64,000 nt of DNA from positions 1 to 64,000 of the forward strand of contig QANU01042043.1 in assembly GCA_003254905.1 (NCBI GenBank). Direction: 5' to 3'. The translations under genes and the position numbers were made by a program. This DNA comes from Nissolia schottii (lineage: Eukaryota > Streptophyta > Magnoliopsida > Fabales > Fabaceae). Each line of letters opens with the position of its first letter. The first letter of the stretch is position 1. This document shows, one piece after another, positions 36,059 through 46,437 of this stretch. The notes under the pieces are model-generated. The model ran no database searches, was not told where the DNA came from, and worked only from the letters and a program-made list of their open reading frames with translations.

Positions 36059-37377
36059 TGCAACAGCTTAGCTAGTTGGCCTATGCTTAAGTCATAGGTT
36101 TCCCTGGCTAGGTGGTTGAATGATGGTGCTACGAACTACTACTGTTCGAGGTTACTAACTGAAATTAGGGTTACGAAAAGTACGGGCCAATTTGAAATTT
36201 CCTTGCAAGTACGATTGTTAAGAAAATAAGGAGCCATGCGACTAACTGAAATTAGGGTTAAGAAAAGTACGGGCCAATTTGAAATTTCCTTGCAAGTACG
36301 GTTGTTAAGAAAATAAGGAGCCATGCGAATAACATAATGTATAGTGGTGTAACTAAAAGATAATAGAGTGCGAGTACAGCTTTATCGGTAGAAAGTGCAC
36401 ATAGGGGCCCGAATGTACATAACACACCATTATATTACAATACATAGTTTTATACATAAGTTTATACAGTCAGATGGTCATACATATCAGTCTAAATAAT
36501 ATACAAATACACTATCTACAATAAAACTACGTACACGAGCGGTACTGCTCGCTTCGTGTACGGTACAGGTCCTATCCCTACCTTCTGGTCCTGCTGTCTG
36601 CCACCTACTCGGAGTCTCCTAGGCGCTCCAGGGGCTCCTCCTCCTCCTCACCGCTCAGGTCCGTCACTGCAGAAAAGTCGTGTGGGACGAAGCGACGTGG
36701 CCGAGCTGAGAATATCCTCTTTCTAGCTGTGGTCCTGCGTCCTCGGGCTCGAACAGTCAGAGTAGACGCACCAGGGTCTGTAACTGGCGTCGGGGCTGGT
36801 GTGGGGGTCTGCTCGGGCTCCGATGGAGGCATCTCCTCATCACCGTTAAGGCGAAACAGGTCCCTACTGCTGCTCCCTGGACGCTCATCAATCCAGATCG
36901 GATTCATCGGTGATGTCCCTGGGGCTCCGAGTCTCTGTCGAGGAGAACGATCAGGCTCATCCGGTAGACGTGCAGGTGCAAAGGTGCTGGTCTCAAGAAG
37001 GGTGACGGTGCGGTAGTTGCGCATACGGGTGTGAGTGAATAGCCATATCCTTTGCTGGTGGAGACGTCATGGCTGCAAGCTGGATCCATAATCGAGTGAG
37101 GGTGAGAACTCTGGGTCGTCAGTGGGTCTCCACGGCTATCAACGATTCATTTACTCGAGTATCCTCCAAGCCATTCAGGGATTTCTAAGTGATCATGCAT
37201 ACTAACATCCTACTGATTATTATCTTCGCTTAAGGTGCTGAATAACTTTACCTACTTTACTAGGTAAGTTGCTAACTAATCGTGTCATTACCTAGGCTTC
37301 GTGCTTATTAACAGTACGTTGCTGCTAGAGACATACTATTCGTCTTGGGTCATTCCCTTGACAATATATATAATGTG
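36059..37377 (-). mobile_element. Truncated 5' LTR (copy H)
   Basis: It begins TGCAACAGCTTAGC and follows LTR G closely up to about 37377, where G continues for another 2 kb but this copy stops. What is missing is the outer part of the LTR, including its TGTAAC terminus. An ambiguous base lies 30 bases further on. Confidence 0.8.
36155..36322. repeat. About 83-bp tandem duplication in LTR H
   Basis: The segment starting ACTAACTGAAATTAGGGTTA and ending GGAGCCATGCG occurs twice head to tail, differing at only a few positions. LTRs F and G have a single copy, so the duplication is private to H. Confidence 0.9.
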
Positions 37378-37406
37378 TGAAGAAGACTCTCTCTCTGACC
37401 TTTGAT

Positions 37407-37407
37407 N
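37407..37407. other. Ambiguous base (n)
   Basis: This is the only n in the window. It lies between the truncated gypsy LTR and copia sequence, so it may mark a closed assembly gap. Confidence 0.95.
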
Positions 37408-38642
37408 AAATCTATATCTTATGAATAAGTTGCACATATTGAGGGGGAATATTTTCCAGAACTCATGCATTCTTAAATGCTTTTGATTAATCTTTCTTCC
37501 TAAATGTTTGTCATCATCAAAAAGGGGGGAAATTGTGAATGCTACATGTCGTAGGTTTTGATGAGACAAAGGATGGAAGTTTCCAAGTCAAGGAATTCAA
37601 TGAAGACATAGATTTAGAACTTAGGAAAATTGTTGTTAAAGGTGTATGTGTGATAACTCCTTAAAATGCACTCTAAAATGCCTCTTATAACAAACCATTG
37701 ATTCTATGATTTAAAAATGAATTAGATAAACAAAGGAATCAGAAAGATAAGAAAAAGGATGAGATTGGCTAAGACTTGCAGAAGTCAATTGAATGACTAT
37801 TGCAAGTCATTCGATTGCCAAAGCTTTCGTGCTCTCTGTGACCTATGCAAAGCACAAGTCATTCAAATTACCCAAGTAAAGTCATTCGAATGACTCTAGC
37901 ACAAGAGACATATAACAGCTATATTGCATAGGTCATTTGAATGACCAATGGATGTCATTCGAGTGACTCTGTCTTTGAAGAAAGCACAACTAGTTCTATT
38001 GTACTATTTTCTTGAGCATTAGTTACACAACAACTAGGATCACTTGGAGCTTAATAAATAGCTACCTAACTCAGTGATTCTATGCAGAACATTTACTCCT
38101 AAACTCACATCCTTCTATACATCATAAAAACATTTATTTGATCCATTCTAAAGAGCCAAAAAGAGATATTTTACACATACACTTATAGTGCTTCAATTTG
38201 TATTATTCACTCTTTGAGAGAGTTTCTAATTCACAAATTCTATAAACTTGTAAAGAGGGTGAGATATCCCTCTAGATTGATTAGGGTGGAATCTCTAAGG
38301 AAGATTACTTGAGGCTCAAGCACAAGGTGTGAAGAGTGCTCTTAGTTGTAAATGTTTTTCAAGCACCTAAGTTTCAAGCTTGAAGATAATGGAGAAAATC
38401 TTGAGCAAGTAGCTTGGGGACTGGACGTAAATCACAAGGGTGATTGAACCAGGATAAATTGTGTTTGCATTCTCTCTATCCCTTAACTCTTTACTTTCAT
38501 ATTGCTTGTGCTAGCTTGCTTTATTGCTTATTCTTATGTTTTTTGTTAAGATATTCTAGCTCATTTTTTAAGAAAAGTTTTGTGAAAAAGTTTGATACCC
38601 AATTCACCCCTCTTCTTGTGTATTTGAAGCCACTTGGCAACA
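37408..38642 (+). mobile_element. 3' end of a SIRE/Maximus-like copia element with its LTR
   Basis: Sequence to 37533 resembles the tail of SIRE-type elements: AAGTTGCACATATTGAGGGG, then GTCATCATCAAAAAGGGGGG, a polypurine tract. The LTR then runs from about 37534 (TGTGAATGC) to about 38642 (GGCAACA), with the family phrase AATTCACCCCTCTTCTTG near its end. No primer site follows, so this is the 3' LTR. The rest of the element is absent. Confidence 0.65.
37785..37980. repeat. GTCATTCGAATGAC array in the copia LTR
   Basis: Six units occur: AGTCAATTGAATGACT, AGTCATTCGATTG, AGTCATTCAAATT, AGTCATTCGAATGACT, GGTCATTTGAATGACC and GTCATTCGAGTGACT. Several are near-perfect 14-16-base palindromes around TTCGAA. 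The core is the same as in gypsy LTRs F and G. Confidence 0.75.
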
Positions 38643-38689
38643 TGATTATGATGTTGATATCCTGCGTGATATTTTGATACGTGATTCAT

Positions 38690-39905
38690 CTAGCCACATT
38701 TCTATTTTAGTCGACTTTTTGTACCCTATCCCTTTTTGATTTGCAATATGATCTTTTATGCTTTCAGGATATGCAATTTTGGCTCCGACTCTTGAGATCG
38801 TTGAAAATGTAAATGATTTTATTTTCTCTATATTGCCTAGTGAACAAAAGGTTTATCTTAGTGTTGACTCCCTATGCAAAAGTGTTGAAAATGTTGGAGT
38901 TAAAAATGAATGGATAACAGTTGAATTTCTAAAATGACATTAAGTGCTTTGGTCTTCTAAATCATGAAATAACTTTGAAAAAAAAAGGGTGTGGCTATTA
39001 TACTTTTGCATAACATTGACTAATGCATTATGTGCTACAATGTCACGATTTAAGAATTGAAGTAGGTTAAAAGGATTGATTAGTGATGATTCAAATGCAT
39101 TGTGTGCTACAACTAGAAATGTTGTATTCTCTTAAGTGTAAGGTTGTCAAACTCGAGAGTTTGAGTAAACTCGTGAAGGCTCAGTAAATTCGAATCGTAA
39201 ACTCGTATATGCAAAAAATATTTGTTATAAGCAATATCATTAGGAACTAAACATAATTAAATTTTGTATTCCTAATTGACATTAAAATATGTTAACTTTA
39301 AAATAAAATAAATAAATAAAAAATCATAAAATATACCTTAATGCATGGCACTTAGTTATGTCGTACTTTATTCTATACATGTATTACTTTATAGTTTGAT
39401 AAAACATAACTCAATTATGATAAATATATAAAATCGGCTTAGTAAACTCGATAAATATGGTCTAACACACACAAAATCAACCAAGTATCAAAAAAAGTTA
39501 TCAAATTTATACATCTTGAGGTAAACTCGTAAACTCGTAAACTCGTAGGTATATTTTAACTCGTAAACTCGCTAGTAAATCGAGAGTTTACTTAAACTCG
39601 TACGAGTTTACCAAAAAAGAGTTTACATGAGTGTTAACTCGATTTGTGTAGTGAAATCGTAAACTCGAGAGTTTAATAACCATGCTTAAGTGTATGAGCG
39701 ACTTTAAGTTTATTTATTTTAATGTAATTTTCATCGTATATGAAATACTTAACTTTCACTTGATTATTCCGTAACATGCATGTATTGATGTCTCTTAAAT
39801 GTGTGTGTCTATATATCTATATATATTAGCATTAACCATGGATGTTGTTCCATATTTAATTCACTATAAATTTAATGGTTAAATCCATGCACGGGTCCTA
39901 CACTA
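38690..39905 (+). mobile_element. Helitron fragment with helicase C-terminal remnant
   Basis: From about 38766 the plus strand reads YAILAPTLEIVENVNDF, then SEQKVYLSVDSLCKSVENVG and NEWITVEFL. After frame changes come NDIKCFGLLNHEITLK and GVAIILLHNID. These match in order the PIF1-type helicase of plant Helitrons, but stops and frameshifts make it a relic. It is interrupted by the MITE at 39141-39684. A possible Helitron 3' end, CATGCACGGGTCCTACACTAG, ends at 39905, but the next base is A rather than the expected T. Confidence 0.6.
39141..39684. mobile_element. MITE rich in AAACTCG, perfect 10-bp TSD
   Basis: A 544-bp element has terminal inverted repeats (AGGTTGTCAAACTC... and its imperfect complement ...GAGTTTAATAACCATG) and many internal AAACTCG words. 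The direct repeat CTTAAGTGTA flanks it at 39131-39140 and 39685-39694. An 8-10-bp duplication fits a hAT or Mutator-type MITE. No coding capacity. Confidence 0.8.
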
Positions 39906-40130
39906 GACTATTGGATTAAGTTTGCAAGACATACCTCGGAAAACAAAAAAGTTTCCAAGACATTCTATGAAAGTTAGAAATTAAAAAAAACAAATAGTGC
40001 CATGGTAATATTTACTTTGTCTGTGGTGGGAAATTGGAAACCTATATAACGATCCAATTCCAATCTGGAGGTAGAAGACGAAGTAGAAAATCGGAAGAAA
40101 AAACAAAAGCGGGTAGAAGAAGAATAGAGA

Positions 40131-42535
40131 ATGGTGGCAATTTCGCTTTACAGAGGGAACCTTCACCGAGCACCAGATGTGCCTCGTCGATGGCTAATGC
40201 CAACGCACAAAATCTCTCTCAAGGACTTCAAATCTCTCTTAGCTCGTCGTTCCAAAGCACTTTCTCGCCTTTACGCCGCCGCCGCCACCACCACCACCAC
40301 CACCACAAACCCTAACCCTAACACTGATCCCATCGCCACCGCGCAGAACGGTTCTGCCGGGGTCCAATCCGAAGAACCACCCGCGAAGATCGCCAATGAC
40401 CACGGTGAAGGGCCTTCGAGCAAGCCCGAAGAGGACGATCGGAAGGAACAGGAAATCGCCGGTGGCGGTTCCCTGAAGAAACCGGTGGTTGATGGATCCG
40501 ATTCGTTCGTCGATCCTAAGAATGCTATCGTCGTGGTGGCCCCGGAGAAAGCACCTGAGCCAGGCGCCGCCGCATCGATGGAGAAGCAGGCTGAGCCCGT
40601 AAGCTTCCGGTTTTGCGCGATCCGGGATCGGTTTTAGCTTTCATGCTCTTGCAATAGATTTTTTATGGTTTTATTTAAGGGTGAAGTACGCTTAATTTGA
40701 GCGTGTTTTTTAATTAGCTTTTTAATTCTGATTTTTTTTTAATAAAAGAAATGCAATTTTTCCCCTTATAATTTAAGGAAATTCAGATGTGCTGTAAGTG
40801 ATGCTTGCGTTGCGTGCTTTATTCTGTCCTTTGATATCAACGATGTTTCAGTGTGATTTTTATTTGCTTAATTTGTGCTTGTTTTGTATTAGCTTATACT
40901 GTGTAAGGAATAGTTGTTAATTATAATTTTTTTTTTCTGAAAAAAAAGCAATGTTTTCTCCTCTAATTTCACCAAATCCAAATATGATTTAAGTGATTCT
41001 TGCATTGTGTGCTTTATTCTGTGCTTTCACAGTTGTTATCAGCTATGTTTGCTTACAATTACTATGTCTTTTTATGCCAGATCACTGACAATGTAGATCT
41101 GCTTAGTGAAAAGGAGAAAAGGAAAAAGGAGGTTGAGGATAAGTTACAAGTTTTGAATGCAAAGAAACACAATCTGGTGTTAGTGTTGAAGCAGGTAAGC
41201 TATGGTTTTGATGTAAGTTCTCTAGTTCCGTTTGGATGCTCTGTATTCACGTATCCTTGTGTTTTGCAAATGATATTTTGGCTGTATCGATTGGCAGATC
41301 TTGAATGCAGAGGAAGAGTTGAAGAGGCGAAATAGTATGCAGGGGGTTGCTATGCGTGGCCCTTCTGTTCCGCTCCAAGCAGAGGGAATGAACGATAATG
41401 GTTCGATGACCAGGCATTTGGCTCCGAGGTTGGGCTCTGAGGGGAATCTTGTTGGTTTTGTGGAAGGCATTGAGGCCGACGATCTTGGCAACCATAATAT
41501 GCATTCTCGCCATGTGCTTCGGACAAGTAGCATGTCACCTTCTTCAGAGTCCCCTCTTAGGAGGACCCCTAACATTCAACAAAATGTGGTAATATTTATT
41601 GCTTGTTACAATAAATCATGTCGCCCATGTGTTCAGTTTGTTTGTCTTTTGATTTGTCCATATTTATGTTTTTTTCTTCTTCTTAATTTATTGGGAGATG
41701 TTCTTAGGATTGGTGCTTTTGGCTGGGATCTATGTATATTTGAATCATAGGCTGTGTAGTGTATAGGAGGCTTTGCTATGGCTGACTAGTTAGAATAATG
41801 TTTATACATGTCACTAACTAAACCATCGTTCAGTTGTTGTACATAGCAAGGGTTGAATCAAGTACCGAAATTTGTTAAAGTTGTACTCAATGGAATTTAA
41901 GGAGGTCTAAATTGACTTTAATCATTTATAATCATGTTCGTGTACTATGTCTGTCTGGTCTCAGTTGCACTTGTCTGGTCTCGGTTGCACTTTTGATGCT
42001 CATGATGCTACATTAGCTTTGTATTTGGCTGACTAGGTTGCTTCTGCACAATTCAACTTAATTCTAACATTTCAATAGTCTCTTTCTCCATTTTAGGCTG
42101 GTTACAAGTCTAAGTATGTACCTTGACAATATCTATCTGTCTCATTGCTAACAATATAGATTATATAATATGTTTCCGTAGATTATGCGTTGCTCAACTG
42201 AATATATGGGTAAATGTAAAGTTGAATGGAAGGGCCCAATTTAAAAGCATAAATACTGTATTACCCTTGTGTTGTGCTGTAGTCCAATATTGTGTATGAC
42301 AAATTAACGTTAAGTTGTTACATTTTCCATTAAGGTTTCCCACCCTACTCGAGCAACTTTGGGGGCCACCGGTAGTCCATCACGCTTTGCTGTATCAGGA
42401 CATCAGGGGAATCCTGCAAACCACCTGCCTTCGGTTTCTGTATCAGGAACTTATATTGTATCATCACCTTCCCCAGCGGCATCCGGCGGCACTTCCATTT
42501 TCAGAGATGCTCGGCAGCCAAGTCCATGGAAGTAG
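40131..42535 (+). CDS. Conserved plant protein of unknown function
   Basis: Four coding exons (40131-40598, 41081-41194, 41298-41588, 42335-42535) join in phase 0 with GT-AG borders to give 357 residues. The N terminus, starting MVAISLYRGNLHRAPDVPRR and continuing WLMP...ISLKDFKSLLARR, is a highly conserved-looking block that I associate with an uncharacterised plant-only family. An Ala/Thr/Asn-rich and acidic low-complexity stretch follows (about 50-155). Exons 2-3 encode a charged probable coiled coil (LLSEKEKRKKEVEDKL onward). The C-terminal half is Ser/Pro-rich with RTSSMSPSSESPLRRTP, suggestive of phosphorylation sites, and ends PSPWK. No catalytic domain, signal peptide or membrane segment is seen. 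The gene appears intact; function cannot be given. Confidence 0.85.
40308..40322 (+). repeat. Telomere-like ACCCTAACCCTAAC inside exon 1
   Basis: Two and a half CCCTAAA-type units (telo-box-like) follow a (CCA)n run and encode NPNPN in the low-complexity part of the protein. Probably a chance consequence of simple-sequence expansion. Confidence 0.6.
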
Positions 42536-43880
42536 ATGCTTTCTTCTTAGCAAAGACAATATTGATATGTTGTCATTCTCAATTTCTGAACTCTTTGTTG
42601 ATGTATATAATTTTCCAACTGAGCAATGTTAGGAAGACCTCTGAGTTGTAAGAATTCCATGTATTTTTTTTGTTTCTCCCACTTGGAAAGTAGAAAAATG
42701 AAGGACTGCTTAGCATGATAACACCTCATCAAATGCTTTTATTTCGATTGTTTTCTCAAACATGATTTTGATGTATGATATAGTTATCCATGAAAATATT
42801 ACAACATATTTTAGAGGACATATCTGCATGTTTAAGTTGTTAATTGGAAACCATGGGTAAAGAATCTAAATGCCAGAGCTATACCATTATAATGTTATTT
42901 GTAATGTTAGGGGTTTTAAAAGCCAGACATTAAAAAATACACAACTTATAATTCAATAGTGTAAAATGTATTTCCCCTAAATTTAAACATGCTGTTTGAA
43001 TGCTGAATGCTTTTAGTAGTATGCTGAAATCATTCAAGTCTCGCCGGTTTTATTGTGCTTGAGAATATTTAGAAAAGATGAAAAGATTCTGCACTTTGTC
43101 TGCATTATGATTTGAAATTTTTTTTGGCATACTTAGCTTAGCAATGACATGTTAGTCGGGGTTAACAATTTAAGCTTTTTATCATACGATTCAATTTACA
43201 CGTCAACAAAAAAAAAAAAAAAAAAAAAACCTTCATTGTTAGACCTTGCCACTTTTCTCTTAATTGACATTGTTGGTATGTACATATACAAATAGGGACA
43301 AATAAAACGGACAGAATTTTTTAATTCGAAATCCAAACGAAATAATGTGGAAAACACAAGAAGTATGCAACAATTAAGTATTTCTTGAGGCTTGTCTTTT
43401 GCCGTTTTGAATTTGAAATGTCTTGCTTGTAAGGCTACTATTCATTCCTTCAAAGGTGAATCGCTCCTTCCGAGTTCCAATACTTGTTCCATTATTATCA
43501 TCACATTCTAAGATAGTGTCTTCTTGTTGGCTAATCAACTCTTTTTACGTACTTTCACAGTCTTCGTATCCAGACAGCTTTTCACTTTGGTCGATGTTAT
43601 TAGAAGACATTTTTGCAGGATAAGACATTTTTGCAGGATATATTTAAGTGTCTCTTAAACGTGGATTTTGAGTGAATATCAATTTTTATCGCAACCAATA
43701 TTTATGTACTCGGTGGTTTAATTATTGATTTACTGATATACATTTGATGATTGCTAGATGAAACTGTTCTTAATGTATTCAAATTTTCCAGGGGTTTGCA
43801 CTTTTAAATGGTTTTGGAAAATAGTTAATCCATTAATATGGATAGAAAAAATAATTTACATTTATATAAGTGAAAAATTT
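42536..43880. other. 3' flank and intergenic DNA
   Basis: No gene is seen. It contains the 3' untranslated part of the preceding gene, a poly(A) run of about 23 at 43206, and a small direct duplication of GACATTTTTGCAGGATA at about 43607-43640. Confidence 0.5.
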
Positions 43881-45199
43881 GAAATCATCAAGTACAAGGG
43901 CAATGTCAAATTTTTTGAAAATTAAAATTAAAAAAAAAGGCTGACAGACCTAAAATCGTCAGTGTCAGTGGCGATTTCAAGTTCTGACAATAGAAGCAGT
44001 TGTAGGTCGCATACGTAGCAGGGCGCAAGGGTAGCTGACGCAGTTGCAGTGAGGTATTGAAATCGCCAATCAGGTTGGCAATTTCAGGTTCTGTCCTAGA
44101 CAATTTTAATGCTTCCTTGACCCAATAAATTGTTTCTTTTTTATGGTTCCTAATAAGACATTTAGCAACATTATGAGTGGACCTTTTTTTTTCATTTTTA
44201 ACATTTGTATGGGTTTTCATCTTGAAGTCGCCACCTCTGTTGGCTAATTTAGGTTTTTTTTTTAAACAAGGAAAACCTGCATCTCGTCTATCAAAGTTTG
44301 ATGCGACGATGATAGGCTAACAAGTGTTGAAATCATCGACGGTAGTGGCAATTTCAATATCTATTAGAATAAAAGAAAAATTAGTATAGGGTCTAAAATT
44401 GCCTAGTAGAGTGGTGATTTCAGCCCTCTGTCCAGGTGACAGGAATCTCTGACAAAAGTATACCTGAAATTGGCTGGCGCATTGGTGATTTAAGGTATAT
44501 TTTAAAAAAAATTGTTGAGCTCCCTATATAAATTCCAAGCTTCCGAAGCAGATTTCTACACCCCACATCCAACTTTCTCTTATCTTCTTCATTTTCCCTC
44601 ATTCTTGTGATTCTTGTGTGCCTTTTCTCCTATTCTGTCTTCTTTTATTTCCCTCATTGTCTCTGTTTGGAAAAAAATTAGTAGGGAAGATGTTGCTACT
44701 TTTATTATTTATAATGGTTATGCGATAAAGTCCAGTATTGAAGGGGTGAAGTTTATTAGTGAGCACGATGCAGAATTAGTTGTAATTTGTGTGGTGCAAT
44801 TTCTTCTCATTTTCACAAGAGAATAGCGAGAATATGATATAAGACTCTAGTATCTTTCGTTAATGGGTTGATTAAATATAGACCTATTATGATATCAAAC
44901 GACCTTCAGGTGCAACATATGTTTTCTTTACATGAAAATTATAAGACACATCTTAGTAGCATTGAATTGTTTGTTGACTTCAAGGAGGCTGATCCTAATG
45001 TTGATCATCATGATGTTCTGAGTTCAAATACAGTAAACCAACAATACTGTCATATGATGAGATGTTCGCATATGAAGACGAAAATGTGAGTTGGAGTAAG
45101 CATGAAAGTAATATGTCTAAAGATGACAATGGACCTGACGACGATTCAATTACGCTTATTATCCATATCAAATATTAATTAATTTGTCATTGTGTAAAT

Positions 45200-45690
45200 T
45201 AGCTGCAATAAATTTTGATTATATGTTTTTCTGATAATTATTATTTTAAATTAATTATTCCATAATTATATAGATTAACAGAGATGCAAAGTATACACTC
45301 ACGTCATCAAGAGGATCTTATATATCATAACTATATCTCAGATAATTATTAGTTATAGTTTATTTTCTTAATAAATTTAATTTGTTAAGTTATTTAAATT
45401 AAATATAATCAATCTCTAATTAAGTTTGTATTAAATTTTGATTATTTGTCTTTTCGATAATTATTATTTTATAATTATATAGACTAACAGAGATGCAAAT
45501 TATGTTCTACACTCGCCTTGTCAAGAAGATCTTGTGTATTAGTTAACTATTAGTTATAGTTTATTTACTTAATAAAATAAATTATAATTTAATTCATCTA
45601 GTAATTTATATTATTTATAATCAATATCTAATCAAGGCTATATTAAATTTTGATTATCTGACTTTACGATAACTATTATTTTAAATTAAT
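45200..45690. repeat. Roughly 225-bp direct repeat within the MULE relic
   Basis: The series TTTTGATTAT...GATAATTATTATTTT...ATAATTATATAGA(T/C)TAACAGAGATGCAAA...TTAGTTATAGTTTATTT occurs at about 45209-45400 and again at about 45433-45640. The beginning of a third copy starts near 45647. The third copy is cut by the Stowaway MITE and seems to continue at about 45836. The unit separates two exons of the relic. Confidence 0.6.
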
Positions 45691-45692
45691 TA

Positions 45693-45827
45693 CTACTTCC
45701 GCCCACTAATAACAGTCATTTTTTGACTTTTAGATACATTGTTGACTCAATGTCACATCTAGATAGATTGAGTCAACAAAGCATCTAAAAGTCAAAAAAT
45801 GGCTATTATTAGTGGATGGAGGAGTAC
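45693..45827. mobile_element. Stowaway-like MITE, TA target duplication
   Basis: A 135-bp hairpin element. Its left end CTACTTCCGCCCACTAATAA pairs with the complement of the right end (GTACTCCTCCATCCACTAAT). An internal pair, TTTTTTGACTTTTAGAT and its complement, follows. TA dinucleotides flank it at 45691-45692 and 45828-45829. These are features of Stowaway (Tc1/mariner) MITEs. Confidence 0.85.
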
Positions 45828-46437
45828 TATATAATTTTAAATTAAATATTCTTTTATAATTATTTTATAATTAATTATCTGACTTTGGATATTGAAAATT
45901 ATAGATAACGAAGATGATCAACAACCGCATGGTCCCCTGCCTTTGTTACACACCTTTGATGTTGACGGCATGCGTGCATTAGAATTTGGAGACATGGGAA
46001 ATGGTTATGCTATAAGTAATGATCTCTATAAAGGGAAGCAATTCAGCAACAAGGGGGTTGTTACAGAAGTTGTTGCAAACTATTGCATGCGTAAAGGGGT
46101 GGATTACAAAGTAAAGGAGTTAGAACTGATGAAATACTATTGCAAATGCAGAAACTTTGGTCAAGAGTGTCGATGACTTATTAGGGCTACATTGATAAAG
46201 AACAGATACTTTTAGACGGTCACAAAGTACAACAACCCTCATCCTTGCATTGCCTTGCAACTTACCTAGGATCACTCAAAGTTGGCTTCTAACAAGATTG
46301 TTGGCATGATTTTGACGCAGATAAGGGCAAAGCCAAAAATTTTCAATATTACATTCAAATACAAACATTAACATACACTAATTTCAATGTTGAGCATCTA
46401 CAATTTCATCTCTAATTTGGTCACGAAAATAATCCAT

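Larger units (their letters stand above)
43900..46345 (+). pseudogene. Mutator-like (MULE) transposase N-terminal relic
   Basis: The 5' part (43960-44500) has repeated words such as GGCGATTTCA and TGAAATCGCC in both orientations. It is followed by a TATA box (TATATAAAT, about 44523) and a CT-rich leader. From about 44685 broken frames read NGYAIKSSIEGVKFISEHDA, GLIKYRPIMISNDLQVQHMF and HLSSIELFVDF, typical of the N terminus of plant MuDR proteins. After an AT-rich interruption, 45892-46176 gives KGKQFSNKGVVTEVVANYCM, KYYCKCRNFGQECR, then out of frame RWLIRATLIKNRYF, the MULE DNA-binding domain. The catalytic DDE domain is missing; PIF/Harbinger sequence on the other strand follows. Confidence 0.6.

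Noticed and set aside
40308..40322. Interstitial telomere repeat
   Set aside because: Only about two units, inside a coding exon next to a (CCA)n run; best explained by simple-sequence expansion.
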